A stretch of DNA of 48,826 bases from Candidatus Aenigmatarchaeota archaeon (GCA_017610225.1 JAFCCM010000007.1:1-48826); one strand, 5' to 3'; shown: positions 18,501 through 26,333, counted from the stretch's first letter. A program made the numbers and translations. Notes: generated by a model from the sequence alone, not told the origin.

Positions 18501-18523
18501 ATCTATATATATTAATAATTGAA
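18501..18523 (+). promoter_or_regulatory. Putative phage promoter element upstream of the structured RNA region
   Basis: ATCTATATATATTA at 18501-18514 is identical to 7843-7856, and the next nine bases end in TGAA in both copies. It lies about 55 nt before the tRNA-like element, so it may start a transcript through the non-coding region and the vWA gene. Two copies only, so the consensus is provisional. Confidence 0.38.
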
Positions 18524-18556
18524 AGGAAATGTTTTAAGTTAATTTTTAGGAGACTG

Positions 18557-18641
18557 AATGTAATTCCTGTAGCTCAATTGGTAGAGCAACTGTCTTATAC
18601 ACAGTATGTCTTAGGTTCAATTCCTAACAAAATATTACATT
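18557..18641 (+). ncRNA. tRNA-like RNA element (anticodon UAU) with aberrant acceptor stem
   Basis: The core is an almost textbook tRNA: T70-A71 at positions 8-9, D stem GCTC/GAGC with AATTGGTA loop, anticodon stem ACTGT/ACAGT with loop CTTATAC (anticodon TAT at 18596-18598, which would read AUA Ile), variable loop ATGTC, and T arm TTAGG-TTCAATT-CCTAA. The normal 7-bp acceptor (18563-18569 with 18628-18634) forms only three pairs, with two C-A mismatches. Instead 18557-18564 pairs perfectly over 8 bp with 18634-18641. No CCA end lies in place. It is therefore either a decayed tRNA-Ile gene or a tRNA mimic on a longer stem, as in bacterial Y RNAs. Confidence 0.6.
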
Positions 18642-18669
18642 TACCACTCCTATTTTTATTTTCTGTAGA

Positions 18670-18692
18670 GACTTTATATAGTTTCAGATTAT
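18670..18692 (+). repeat. 23-nt repeat, copy 1 (GACTxxxTxTAxTTTCAGA)
   Basis: First of three ungapped copies in this intergenic region; the others start at 18818 and 18908. Shared bases are GACT at the start, T and TA at positions 8 and 10-11, and TTTCAGA at 13-19. Each is preceded by a purine run (AGA, AGA or AAG). The function is unknown; a repeated RNA motif or protein-binding site is possible. Confidence 0.45.
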
Positions 18693-18745
18693 CTATTGGA
18701 GATGAATACCTATAACTATATCTACTATTCTACACTAGTATATTC

Positions 18746-18796
18746 TATAACGTTATTAATAAGACCAAAGGGTCAAGAGTTATTAATGATGTTATA
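18746..18796 (+). ncRNA. 21-bp bulged RNA hairpin
   Basis: 18746-18766 pairs with 18771-18774 plus 18780-18796. There is a 4-bp apical stem GACC/GGTC with loop AAAG, then a 5-nt one-sided bulge (AAGAG), then a 17-bp lower stem containing two G-U wobbles and no mismatch. No T-run follows, so it is not a standard terminator. It may be a protein-binding stem of the non-coding RNA. Confidence 0.55.
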
Positions 18797-18817
18797 TCAG
18801 CATTTTATGTCTAAGAA

Positions 18818-18840
18818 GACTTTGTGTATTTTCAGAATAC
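18818..18840 (+). repeat. 23-nt repeat, copy 2
   Basis: Second copy of the GACTxxxTxTAxTTTCAGA motif. Here the motif itself folds into a 6-bp hairpin, TGTATT/AATACA around TTCAG. Confidence 0.45.
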
Positions 18841-18907
18841 AATGCAATGATACTGCGTTCTCGTATACCACCTAAATACATATATACTTCTGGGCACCAT
18901 TTTAAAG

Positions 18908-18930
18908 GACTGGATGTAGTTTCAGAAAAC
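18908..18930 (+). repeat. 23-nt repeat, copy 3
   Basis: Third copy of the motif. It overlaps the 5' arm of the hairpin at 18912-18952. Confidence 0.45.
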
Positions 18931-18952
18931 TTTGATTTTTCACCGATCTACA
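18912..18952 (+). ncRNA. Hairpin at the end of the non-coding region
   Basis: A perfect 9-bp stem is formed by TGGATGTAG and CTACATCCA, enclosing about 28 nt that include TTTCAGA and a TTTTTC run. It is followed by CACCTTTTTATTT, which gives it a weak terminator character for the upstream transcript. Confidence 0.45.
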
Positions 18953-19073
18953 TCCATCACCTTTTTATTTGAATTATAGTAGGGAAGTGAATTTAACTTT
19001 ATTGTTATATTGATTGTCCGTCGGTAAAAATGAGAATAAAACTAAAATAACTTTAGAAAAGGAGAAAAAGAGA

Positions 19074-20597
19074 ATGACATTAACTATCGACTCTGGAATT
19101 TTACAATATATTCCAAAAGGTTCATACTACGAAAAGAAAGATGAACAGTTTGACAAGATTTTTAAAATGTGGAATGAATTATTTAAACACGATAGAACAT
19201 TATTTACCCTTTCAACTCTTCTTGAGGGAACTGGATTTTCTAAAGGTATGATGACTCATCTTCTTTTAAGCAATCCAATAAAAAAAGGAAGTGGTAAAGA
19301 TCTAATGATTCCTGATGGATTGGATGAAGATTTTGAGAAAAATGTAATTATGTATAATCTTGCAAAAGAAAAAACTCCACGAGCTTTAAAGAATCTGTTA
19401 TTATTAGCAGGTAAGGATATAAATTCTAGACGAGTTAACAATTCCAGAACAAGAAAGATTATACTTGATTTTTTATTCAAAGATAAACAACCAAGAGAAT
19501 TAGATAGTATGGCAATTAACTTTAAAAAGAAAATGGCCACTCTTATTAGACATGCTCTTGGAAAATATGATCTTCACAAAGTTCTTAATGAAGATAAAAA
19601 AACTATTAATAAATTTTTTGGAAAATATAATACAAAACAAATTTTACCTATAATCTATCATTTATTTGATAAACAACATCCTTTAATGAAATTTGGTACT
19701 ACTGTATATTACCCAAAAATTAATGCTTACTGGGAAGCTCGAATTGCTGCACAACTCGGGGATGTTGATAAATTCAAAAAACTTTTGAAATATCTTCCTG
19801 TAAGAACTTCTATGGGATTCAGAAATACATTTAAATTAGATATTGATAAAGAAGAAATTTATAAAAAATCAACAATGGGTACTCGAGAAAAACTACAAAT
19901 GGAAACAGCGGCTAAAAAATCTGGAGTGAAAGTTAAAGTCAATTATTCAAAACAAGATTTGTATGATTTGTGGAAAGCTTTGTATCATAAAATCATAACT
20001 GGGGATAAAACTAATATATCAAAGATAAAGGATACAATTGACAAAAAACAAGAAAAACTCCCTTATATTGATCTTGGAAGTACAGTTGTTATTATTGATG
20101 CATCTCATTCTATGATGGGAAGTAAAGAAAGACCATTACATCCATTTTTAACTAGCCTTTGTATTTCAGCTACATTGAATAATATTAAAGAAATAATATT
20201 TACAGGAGGGTATACTTCTGAAGGCGTTTTAATTCCTTCTGGGTCTACAAGATTATGGTCAGGGTTATTAAAAGCTGTAGAATTCGAACCCAAAACAATT
20301 GTAGTTATTTCTGATGGTTACGAAAATACAATGCAAGGAATGTTTAATAAAGTATATAAACATTATAAAGGAAAGGGTTATGAATTCAATCTATTACATA
20401 TCAATCCTGTATTTGCTGCGGCAGCTAACAAAGGTAGTGCAAGAAGATTAGTTACAGATATTAATCCTATGCCAGTTGGAAATTATAAGTATCTAGAAAC
20501 AGAAATTATTTTTAACAAGATGATTGAAAATACTAATCTTGTTAAAAATCTATTAGTAAACAAATATCAAAAGATGATTGGAGGAATTAAAATATGA
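19074..20597 (+). CDS. vWA-domain protein with Ro60/TROVE-like layout
   Basis: An upstream TTG (19014) is in frame, but ATG 19074 has the ribosome site (AAAAGGAGAAAAAGAGA), giving 507 aa. The N-terminal ~300 residues are helical and repeat-like. The C-terminal domain is a vWA fold with a MIDAS motif DASHS (Asp342, Ser344, Ser346), then GSTRLWSGL and VVISDGYEN. Helical repeats followed by vWA at this length match Ro60/Rsr proteins (~530 aa), and a segment around NSRTRKIILDF...MAINFKKKMATLIRHALG loosely resembles the TROVE helices. Ro60 binds misfolded RNA and Y RNA. A tRNA-like RNA region lies directly upstream, as in bacterial rsr loci. The vWA call is firm; TROVE identity is a hypothesis. 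The stop overlaps the next start. Confidence 0.6.
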   Translation: MTLTIDSGILQYIPKGSYYEKKDEQFDKIFKMWNELFKHDRTLFTLSTLLEGTGFSKGMMTHLLLSNPIKKGSGKDLMIPDGLDEDFEKNVIMYNLAKEKTPRALKNLLLLAGKDINSRRVNNSRTRKIILDFLFKDKQPRELDSMAINFKKKMATLIRHALGKYDLHKVLNEDKKTINKFFGKYNTKQILPIIYHLFDKQHPLMKFGTTVYYPKINAYWEARIAAQLGDVDKFKKLLKYLPVRTSMGFRNTFKLDIDKEEIYKKSTMGTREKLQMETAAKKSGVKVKVNYSKQDLYDLWKALYHKIITGDKTNISKIKDTIDKKQEKLPYIDLGSTVVIIDASHSMMGSKERPLHPFLTSLCISATLNNIKEIIFTGGYTSEGVLIPSGSTRLWSGLLKAVEFEPKTIVVISDGYENTMQGMFNKVYKHYKGKGYEFNLLHINPVFAAAANKGSARRLVTDINPMPVGNYKYLETEIIFNKMIENTNLVKNLLVNKYQKMIGGIKI

Positions 20598-21550
20598 TAA
20601 ATATTTTACAAAAATTCAAAGACCTACAATTTGGGGAACCACAAACAGATCAACAAATGACAGTTATCCCAATAGTTGGAGCTGATCGAGGGGATGTTGC
20701 GGAACCATCTAATATAACCTTCCAAAAAACATCAAGTTATGGAACAATGGTTTTTGAAAATATAGATACAAAAGTTGGAATTATTCCCTCTAATTATATG
20801 ACAAGAGGTAAAAGTGCTCAAGATCATGCCATGAGTGGTTCTGGAATTGTTCTTCCTGGAAGGACAAGTTTCAATAATGCATGTTGTATTGAATCAAGTC
20901 AAGGGGGAATGCTAAGTGGAGCTGAAAATTTAGATATTCTTCCGGCTAGTTTGAGAAAAGCTTTTACTGACATGCAACTTAGACGTGAAAAAGGATATAG
21001 TAAATTGTGGCCAAGAATTAAAAATTGGTTAAAAGGTATACCAGGCATTAGAACTGGTGATGCACATCTAACATATTTTTATGATGATCCTACTTATAAA
21101 GATGCAATAGAATCATTTTGTGCTGCATTTGAACCTGTCCCAAATCAATTGGGAGCTTTCATCCTTTTTGAAGGAATCCCTATTGGTATTGAAATTATGC
21201 CTACTGCAAATCATTGGGCAGAATATTGGGAATTGTTAATTCGTGGTTGTTACGGAGCAGAATTAGTAAAACTGCAAGCAACCAATGAAATAAAAAAGAG
21301 TTCAACATTAATAATTCCAAATATACCTGATGATTCATCCCCAGAAGAAATTGAAAAACTATTTTCAAATTTCTCTCATTCTATACAATCATCAATGATT
21401 CCATTATTAAACGCTATACAGATTACTGGTAGAAATTCAGATGTAAATGCACATGGTTTACATATTGAAGTTCTCAAAACAGATTCTGGTGGCGGTGGAG
21501 ATATTATTACTCAAAATACTGAACCTATTTATTTATCTATTGTTTTATAG
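20594..21550 (+). CDS. ARPP-1-like domain protein
   Basis: This 318-aa protein overlaps the vWA gene by 4 nt (ATGA). The order of motifs resembles the ARPP-1 family: an opening 'MTVIPIVG', a YGTMVFENIDTKVGII strand pair, 'LPGRTSFNNACCIESSQGGM' where the family has its 'iPVSCvE.grW' signature, and a final Ser-Gly-Gly-rich tail. The molecular activity of this family is not established. Its overlap with the vWA protein suggests they act together. The assignment is moderate. Confidence 0.5.
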   Translation: MINILQKFKDLQFGEPQTDQQMTVIPIVGADRGDVAEPSNITFQKTSSYGTMVFENIDTKVGIIPSNYMTRGKSAQDHAMSGSGIVLPGRTSFNNACCIESSQGGMLSGAENLDILPASLRKAFTDMQLRREKGYSKLWPRIKNWLKGIPGIRTGDAHLTYFYDDPTYKDAIESFCAAFEPVPNQLGAFILFEGIPIGIEIMPTANHWAEYWELLIRGCYGAELVKLQATNEIKKSSTLIIPNIPDDSSPEEIEKLFSNFSHSIQSSMIPLLNAIQITGRNSDVNAHGLHIEVLKTDSGGGGDIITQNTEPIYLSIVL

Positions 21551-21557
21551 GTGACTC

Positions 21558-21737
21558 ATGGCTGATATATTAATAAAATTTCAACGTAGAATTGTGAGTT
21601 ATCTATATGGATGTAAACCAGTAATTTGGATTAAAGTAGCTGATTTGCTAAAGCTGCTTAGTAAAAATGATGATAAAAATCGTCACCTATTAGAAGTACC
21701 AAAAAAGTTAAGAGAAAATGATAATCTGCAGGATTAA
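21558..21737 (+). CDS. Small hypothetical protein (59 aa)
   Basis: ATG 21558 lies seven bases after the ARPP-1-like stop, behind a weak TAGGTG. The product starts MADILIKFQRRIVSYLYG, is basic and amphipathic, and ends in an acidic tail. No family is recognised. It ends just before the structured intergenic RNA. Confidence 0.4.
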   Translation: MADILIKFQRRIVSYLYGCKPVIWIKVADLLKLLSKNDDKNRHLLEVPKKLRENDNLQD

Positions 21738-21792
21738 TTGATTTTAGATTAATCTACTGGGTTATTGTTATTGCTCTATTGAAATAAAACTG

Positions 21793-21917
21793 CCGCCTCT
21801 CGCCTTCATTGGTTATTGGTATGGGTTTTATTCTTAATTCCGAAAGGAAAAAGGATAAGATTTATACTAATGCCAATGAAGGTGAGGAGCGGAAAGTATA
21901 CTTATCTTTTTTCCTTT
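21793..21917 (+). ncRNA. Structured intergenic RNA with two competing helices
   Basis: Helix A joins 21793-21812 to 21873-21892: 20 pairs with one C-A mismatch and two G-U wobbles. It encloses an inner arm capped by a GAAA tetraloop (TTCC 21838-21841, GGAA 21846-21849). Helix B joins 21843-21859 to 21901-21917: 17 continuous pairs with one wobble. Its 5' strand lies inside the loop of helix A, so A and B make either a pseudoknot or a two-state switch. The 3' arm of B is T-rich like a terminator arm. The element ends ~33 nt before the next gene. Confidence 0.65.
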
Positions 21918-21949
21918 TTGTTTCTAATTACAAATAAGGAGTTATTACA

Positions 21950-22528
21950 ATGAAACAACGAAGTCTTGAACAATTCATCGAAAGATTAGATTGCGATGTA
22001 TATCCAATTACTATTCTAAAGTTTTTATTAAATAAAGGAAAAATTCTATCATATTTTAATAAAGCGGTAGATCCTGATTTTAAAGTTAGAATGATGTATA
22101 AAGTTAATTATAGTGAGTGTGAACAATGTCAAGAAAAAACTAAAGAATTGGGAGTGTTATGTAGACAACATACTTCTATTCAAAGAGTATTGACAGCTAA
22201 TCGAGTTGCTCTTGATTTAGATACAAATGTTTATTTTTATAAGAATGAAATATTTAGAATGGTTGGAAACAAATTAGTAATAATATATTGCCCGCACCCA
22301 AAATTAATCAAAGGTCCAATAACTGATTTGAAGGTTAGAAAAGTTAACCCAATAACAGTTGAGGATTCGTCTTTAATAAAACTGCCGACATATAATATAG
22401 TTAGACAATATATGTCGTCAGAGTTAATGAACGAATATATGAGGTGTTGGTTTAATTATGATTTTTCAATTATCACTGTACCAAATGATCGAAATAAAAG
22501 TAATTGGTGCTTAGCATCAAATTATTAA
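21950..22528 (+). CDS. Hypothetical protein with Cys/His cluster (192 aa)
   Basis: ATG 21950 follows AATAAGGAGTTATTACA. Around residues 55-76 it has C-x2-C-x9-C-x3-H (YSECEQCQEKTKELGVLCRQH), a possible zinc knuckle. The rest has no known domain. Its expression could be controlled by the structured RNA just upstream. Confidence 0.55.
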   Translation: MKQRSLEQFIERLDCDVYPITILKFLLNKGKILSYFNKAVDPDFKVRMMYKVNYSECEQCQEKTKELGVLCRQHTSIQRVLTANRVALDLDTNVYFYKNEIFRMVGNKLVIIYCPHPKLIKGPITDLKVRKVNPITVEDSSLIKLPTYNIVRQYMSSELMNEYMRCWFNYDFSIITVPNDRNKSNWCLASNY

Positions 22529-22558
22529 AAACAAAAAAAAAGAAGGAGGAAACATTAC

Positions 22559-23497
22559 ATGAGTCCAAACATTGATGATTATTCAGATATTGAAGGTGGA
22601 GGAGTTGTTAGTAAAGAACCAGTAAAACCAGAGGATGAATTTTTCCATAGTATTTACATTGCTGGACAGTCCAGATTAAATCATATTAATATTACCGAAG
22701 AAGCAAAAAAGATCCAAGTTAGAGGAGTTCAATATAATTTAACAGAAGCTAATATGATTATTATTCATGTCAAAGAAATACTCGCAAAAATAAAACAAGG
22801 AGCTAGAGGAGAAATAACAGAATGTTTTTCATATAAAGATGGAAGTGCTCCCTGGTTTGGAACTACAAAAACTCCAGATGGAGGTCAAAGACAATGCCCA
22901 TTAAATTCATCTGAAAGAGCTGTAGTAGAATTTTGTAAAGATTGTAGATCTCAAATTTTAGTAGCTGGGATTTATTGTGATGCAGCTGGTAAACCAATTT
23001 TATCAGAAAAGAAAACACCAATCTTTGTTTTTATACGTGGTAAAGGAATGAAATATAGTAACGTATCTGATTATTTAGGTGATATGTATAAAAAGGATCT
23101 TACACCAATTTTTACACCAGTTACAGAAAGAACCACAAAATTTGAAAAAGCGAATGTAAATAACAAACGATTTGTAACCAAACTTACTGTTGGTGAAGCA
23201 AATTCATCATTTGGTCCAAAAGATATTTTTATATTAACGTCTGGTCAACAAATTCCGGATGATAACGTTATTGAAATTCTAAAAGTTAGTCAAAAAACTA
23301 AAGATAAATTTATTGAAAAATTTGATTGGTCAAAAGGTGTTGGTTCATCTCAAGTAACTGACCAATCCCAACAAGCAGATGGTGTATTGAATATGGGTGG
23401 TGATGAAACTCTACCTAAAACAGAAGATCCGCCAAAACCAGAACCAGAACCAGAACCAGATTCAAAACCGTTTAGTTTTGATGATGTTCCATTTTAA
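22559..23497 (+). CDS. Putative ssDNA-binding protein with SSB-type C-terminal tip
   Basis: ATG 22559 follows AAGAAGGAGGAAACATTAC. The 312-aa protein has a middle domain with a possible zinc ribbon (QCPL ... FCKDCRS ... GIYCD, residues ~112-142). A low-complexity Pro/Glu linker (PEPEPEP) follows, and the last residues are FSFDDVPF. An acidic linker ending in D-D-V/I-P-F is the hallmark of bacterial SSB C-termini, which dock replication and repair partners. I therefore suggest a replication SSB comparable in role to T4 gp32. The core fold is not recognised, so this rests on the tip motif and on the nearby replication genes. Confidence 0.5.
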   Translation: MSPNIDDYSDIEGGGVVSKEPVKPEDEFFHSIYIAGQSRLNHINITEEAKKIQVRGVQYNLTEANMIIIHVKEILAKIKQGARGEITECFSYKDGSAPWFGTTKTPDGGQRQCPLNSSERAVVEFCKDCRSQILVAGIYCDAAGKPILSEKKTPIFVFIRGKGMKYSNVSDYLGDMYKKDLTPIFTPVTERTTKFEKANVNNKRFVTKLTVGEANSSFGPKDIFILTSGQQIPDDNVIEILKVSQKTKDKFIEKFDWSKGVGSSQVTDQSQQADGVLNMGGDETLPKTEDPPKPEPEPEPDSKPFSFDDVPF

Positions 23498-23549
23498 CTA
23501 AAACCGAATGTTATTTTTAACCCTTAATTAATTACCAGGAGAATGAATT

Positions 23550-24782
23550 ATGCCAACAAGTGAAAAACAAAAGCATGAAGAACAGAAATACTACGAGAGA
23601 TTAAATATCTCAGTTTTATCAATTACAAAAATTAAAAATTTAATTAAAAAAGATATTATTGATACTCTCAATGCATGGGAAAATAAAAGATATGTTGATA
23701 AACAATGTTTTAGAATAATCGGTCCTGCTGGTGTTGGTAAAACAGATATTTGTGGGCAATTAGTAAATGAGTTATCTAATGAAACACCCCATAAATTTTC
23801 TATGATAATGGTAAAAGCTCCCGTTTTGTCAAGAGATGATTTTATCATTCCGTTTCCAGTTACTAATAAAGATGGTGCTACTACATTTAAAATGTTATAT
23901 TCAGATTTTGTACCTGTTGAAGAAGATAGTTATGGAATCTTTGTAATAGATGAATTTTCAAGAGGAGATCATGCATTACAACAATTGTTATGGCAAGCAA
24001 TGAATGAATATGCTATCCATTTACATCATTTCCCAAAAGGTTGGTTTGTTATAGCAATTGATAATCCAGATGATTCGGAATACCAAATGGATATAATGGA
24101 AGATGCTGCTGGTCTTAGACGACAGTTACATTTATACTCCGAAGTAAGTGCTAAAGATTTTCTACAATATGCAATTCAACAAGGATATCATAAACTGGTT
24201 ATAGAATTTGTACAAACTCACCCTGATTATTTATATGATTTTGAATCACAAAAACAGGGATCTGTATATGCAAATCCAGCCAGTTATGAGAAATTATCAG
24301 ACCATTTAATTAAAATTGATATGAATGGTGGAGTTTCAAATAATTATGAAACCGTTGAAATTATAGCATCTGGTCTTTTAAATACTAATATGGCAAAAAT
24401 GTTTATAAGTTTTGCTAGAGACCAAAGAGATATTAATCCAAAAGATATTTTCTATGATTATAATTCTGTTAAAAAACCAATTGAAGCTTTTGTAAAAGAT
24501 GGAGATAATTCCATGTTAAGTCAAATCATGGTCAGTTTTTGTACTTTTATGACATCTTCAATGCCAGAATTTGATAAACAACATTTGAATAATATTGAAA
24601 ACTTCTTACTGTTGATGCCAATTGATACCTCTGCTCTTTTCATATCTCAGGTTGATTCGTTTGATAGATCATCAGAAGAATTTAAATATATGACTAAGAT
24701 ACACATTTCTCTAATGAAAATATCCAAAAAATACAGAAAAGATTTTTACGAACCAGTTGTGGCTGTTGGTCGATCTAATTAA
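23550..24782 (+). CDS. MoxR-type AAA+ ATPase
   Basis: ATG 23550 follows CAGGAGAATGAATT. The 410-aa protein has Walker A GPAGVGKT (residues 58-65), Walker B FVIDEF (~131-136), and AIDNPDD before an arginine-bearing segment EDAAGLRRQ. MoxR ATPases work with vWA partners as chaperones or metal-insertion machines. Such a partner, with a metallopeptidase domain, is encoded immediately downstream, so the two probably form a module. Confidence 0.8.
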   Translation: MPTSEKQKHEEQKYYERLNISVLSITKIKNLIKKDIIDTLNAWENKRYVDKQCFRIIGPAGVGKTDICGQLVNELSNETPHKFSMIMVKAPVLSRDDFIIPFPVTNKDGATTFKMLYSDFVPVEEDSYGIFVIDEFSRGDHALQQLLWQAMNEYAIHLHHFPKGWFVIAIDNPDDSEYQMDIMEDAAGLRRQLHLYSEVSAKDFLQYAIQQGYHKLVIEFVQTHPDYLYDFESQKQGSVYANPASYEKLSDHLIKIDMNGGVSNNYETVEIIASGLLNTNMAKMFISFARDQRDINPKDIFYDYNSVKKPIEAFVKDGDNSMLSQIMVSFCTFMTSSMPEFDKQHLNNIENFLLLMPIDTSALFISQVDSFDRSSEEFKYMTKIHISLMKISKKYRKDFYEPVVAVGRSN

Positions 24783-24796
24783 TTTTAACCGGTGTT

Positions 24797-24815
24797 GTTT
24801 TGATTTAATCAAAAC
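24797..24815 (+). other. Small perfect hairpin between MoxR and metallopeptidase genes
   Basis: GTTTTGAT and ATCAAAAC form an 8-bp stem around TTA in the 66-nt gap. It is followed by a G-rich stretch rather than a T-run, so it is not a typical terminator. It may stabilise or separate messages. Confidence 0.35.
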
Positions 24816-24848
24816 GGGAATGGGTGGGCAAATGTTAAAGGAGATAAA

Positions 24849-26165
24849 ATGATTTCATCAGACGAACGATTGAAAAATCTCATTGCGAAATTTGTATTAA
24901 AATATAATTACTGGGGTTATTTATTTTCAAGAATCAGAAGAAAACCAGTATATAATCTACCATCAATAATGGGAGTTGGACCAGAACCAGATGGTACTAT
25001 TACTTTAGCATATCAACCTGATTTAGTTGATAAAACAGATGATGCTAACTTAACTTACGTTCTGGAACATGAAGGAATGCATTTATTAAATAAGCATTGT
25101 GCAAGATTATTAAGAATAGTAGCCAATGACTTTGGAACATTTAAGTTAATGGGTAAGATGAAGCTATGGAATATTGCTGCAGATTGTTGTGTAAATTTAC
25201 AAGCTCGACTACCTGATACAATAACGATTGCTGACAAAGTATGGCCTCTTGAATTTCCAAAAAAATATGGTTTAGAAGATGGGATGTTAAGTGAAGCTTA
25301 TTATCTAGAATTGTTAAAAAGAAAACAAAAACATGATAAAGATAATAAAGGAAAAGGAAAAGGAAGAAAAAGTTTTGGTGTAGCTCCAATAAGTACTGGA
25401 AAGAATGGAATGGATGATCATTCAGGGTGGTCAAATATTAAAGGCGTCTCTGATTTAAGTTCTCTTTCTAGAAAAATTGATTCTCATCTACAAGATATTA
25501 TTAAAGAGTCTGTTAAAACCTTCAATAAAGATAGGGGAAGAATGCCGTCCTATATTGAAAGTTTAATTCAAGGAGCATTAATGCCTCCAAGAGTTCCATA
25601 TTATCAAATAATAAGAAAGTTAGTTCGTGGTAGTAAAATGAGTAAATTTAAAAGATCATTTACAAGAATAAATAGGAAAAGAACTTATGTTTTTGCTTTT
25701 GGAGAAGAAGAAAATATGCCAGCAATTTCTCCATTTCCAGGAAAAACTAGAGACTTTTCATTTAAAATTGTTATACTGATTGATACTTCAGGAAGTCAGG
25801 GACCAGATGATATTAAAGAAGCTCTTTCTGGAATTAAAAATATTATAGATACTGATAGACATACTCAAACCACTGTACTTGAAATTGATACAGTAATTCA
25901 TAAAGAATATAAAGTGAAAAAGGTTAGAGATATTGATCCTAAAATCATTGGTAGAGGTGGAACAGAATTGGGACTTGGGCTTAAAAGAGCCAGAGATCTT
26001 TCATGTGATGTATGTTTAGGATTCACTGATGGTTACACAGAAGATATAAACAGAATTCCTAGAAAATATCTACCAAAAAAAATAATTTGGATTATTGGAG
26101 CTAATTCTGGTACATCTGAAAATATAAATAAAACAGGATTTGTAGTTAAGGTTCCTGATATGTAA
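24849..26165 (+). CDS. Putative metallopeptidase with C-terminal vWA domain (DUF2201 type)
   Basis: ATG 24849 follows TAAAGGAGATAAA. The 438-aa protein has an N-terminal zinc-peptidase-like domain with HEGMH (His74, Glu75, His78) and a WNIAADCCVN helix. A basic, flexible linker follows (residues ~155-185, Lys/Gly rich). The C-terminal vWA domain has the MIDAS motif DTSGS (Asp312, Ser314, Ser316) and GGTELGLGL. This combination matches the vWA-like/DUF2201 metallopeptidase family, which usually sits beside a MoxR ATPase, as here. The substrate is unknown. Confidence 0.72.
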   Translation: MISSDERLKNLIAKFVLKYNYWGYLFSRIRRKPVYNLPSIMGVGPEPDGTITLAYQPDLVDKTDDANLTYVLEHEGMHLLNKHCARLLRIVANDFGTFKLMGKMKLWNIAADCCVNLQARLPDTITIADKVWPLEFPKKYGLEDGMLSEAYYLELLKRKQKHDKDNKGKGKGRKSFGVAPISTGKNGMDDHSGWSNIKGVSDLSSLSRKIDSHLQDIIKESVKTFNKDRGRMPSYIESLIQGALMPPRVPYYQIIRKLVRGSKMSKFKRSFTRINRKRTYVFAFGEEENMPAISPFPGKTRDFSFKIVILIDTSGSQGPDDIKEALSGIKNIIDTDRHTQTTVLEIDTVIHKEYKVKKVRDIDPKIIGRGGTELGLGLKRARDLSCDVCLGFTDGYTEDINRIPRKYLPKKIIWIIGANSGTSENINKTGFVVKVPDM

Positions 26166-26174
26166 GGAGTAAAT

Positions 26175-26333
26175 ATGCTGAGAAAACCGATTAATTTATT
26201 TACATATATTTTAGCTTTTATAGTTTGGGGATATTCATTTGGTAATGGTTTAATATATCTAATTATTGCTATTGGTTTATTATTTCACTCATTTATGAGC
26301 TGTGATACAATAGATATTAGGAGAAATTCATGA
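26175..26333 (+). CDS. Small membrane protein (52 aa)
   Basis: ATG 26175 follows TGTAAGGAGTAAAT. The product has one or two hydrophobic segments (NLFTYILAFIVWGYSF and LIYLIIAIGLLFHSFM) and a short polar end. It overlaps the topoisomerase start by four bases. Phages often carry such small inner-membrane proteins; the function cannot be stated. Confidence 0.5.
   Translation: MLRKPINLFTYILAFIVWGYSFGNGLIYLIIAIGLLFHSFMSCDTIDIRRNS

Larger units (their letters stand above)
18642..19073 (+). other. Non-coding stretch with multiple RNA structures
   Basis: No convincing gene lies between the tRNA-like element and the vWA start at 19074. The stretch holds a 21-bp bulged hairpin (18746-18796), three ungapped copies of a 23-nt motif (18670, 18818, 18908), and a 9-bp-stemmed hairpin (18912-18952). 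Base composition is less A-rich than nearby coding DNA, and stop codons interrupt all frames apart from one weak 57-codon ORF (18702-18875) that runs through the hairpin. The stretch is best read as one or more structured RNAs or a long 5' leader. Confidence 0.55.

Noticed and set aside
18557..18641. Confident functional tRNA-Ile call
   Set aside because: The acceptor stem pairs at only three of seven positions and no CCA end is placed correctly.
18702..18875. Possible 57-codon ORF in the non-coding region
   Set aside because: The GGAG is too close to the ATG, the ORF runs through the strong hairpin and one repeat copy, and the product has no recognisable pattern.
19014..19073. TTG start for the vWA protein
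   Set aside because: No ribosome site precedes it, while AAAAGGAG is correctly placed for ATG 19074.
24797..24815. Rho-independent terminator after the MoxR gene
   Set aside because: The stem is A/T-rich and short and is followed by a G-rich sequence, not a T-run.
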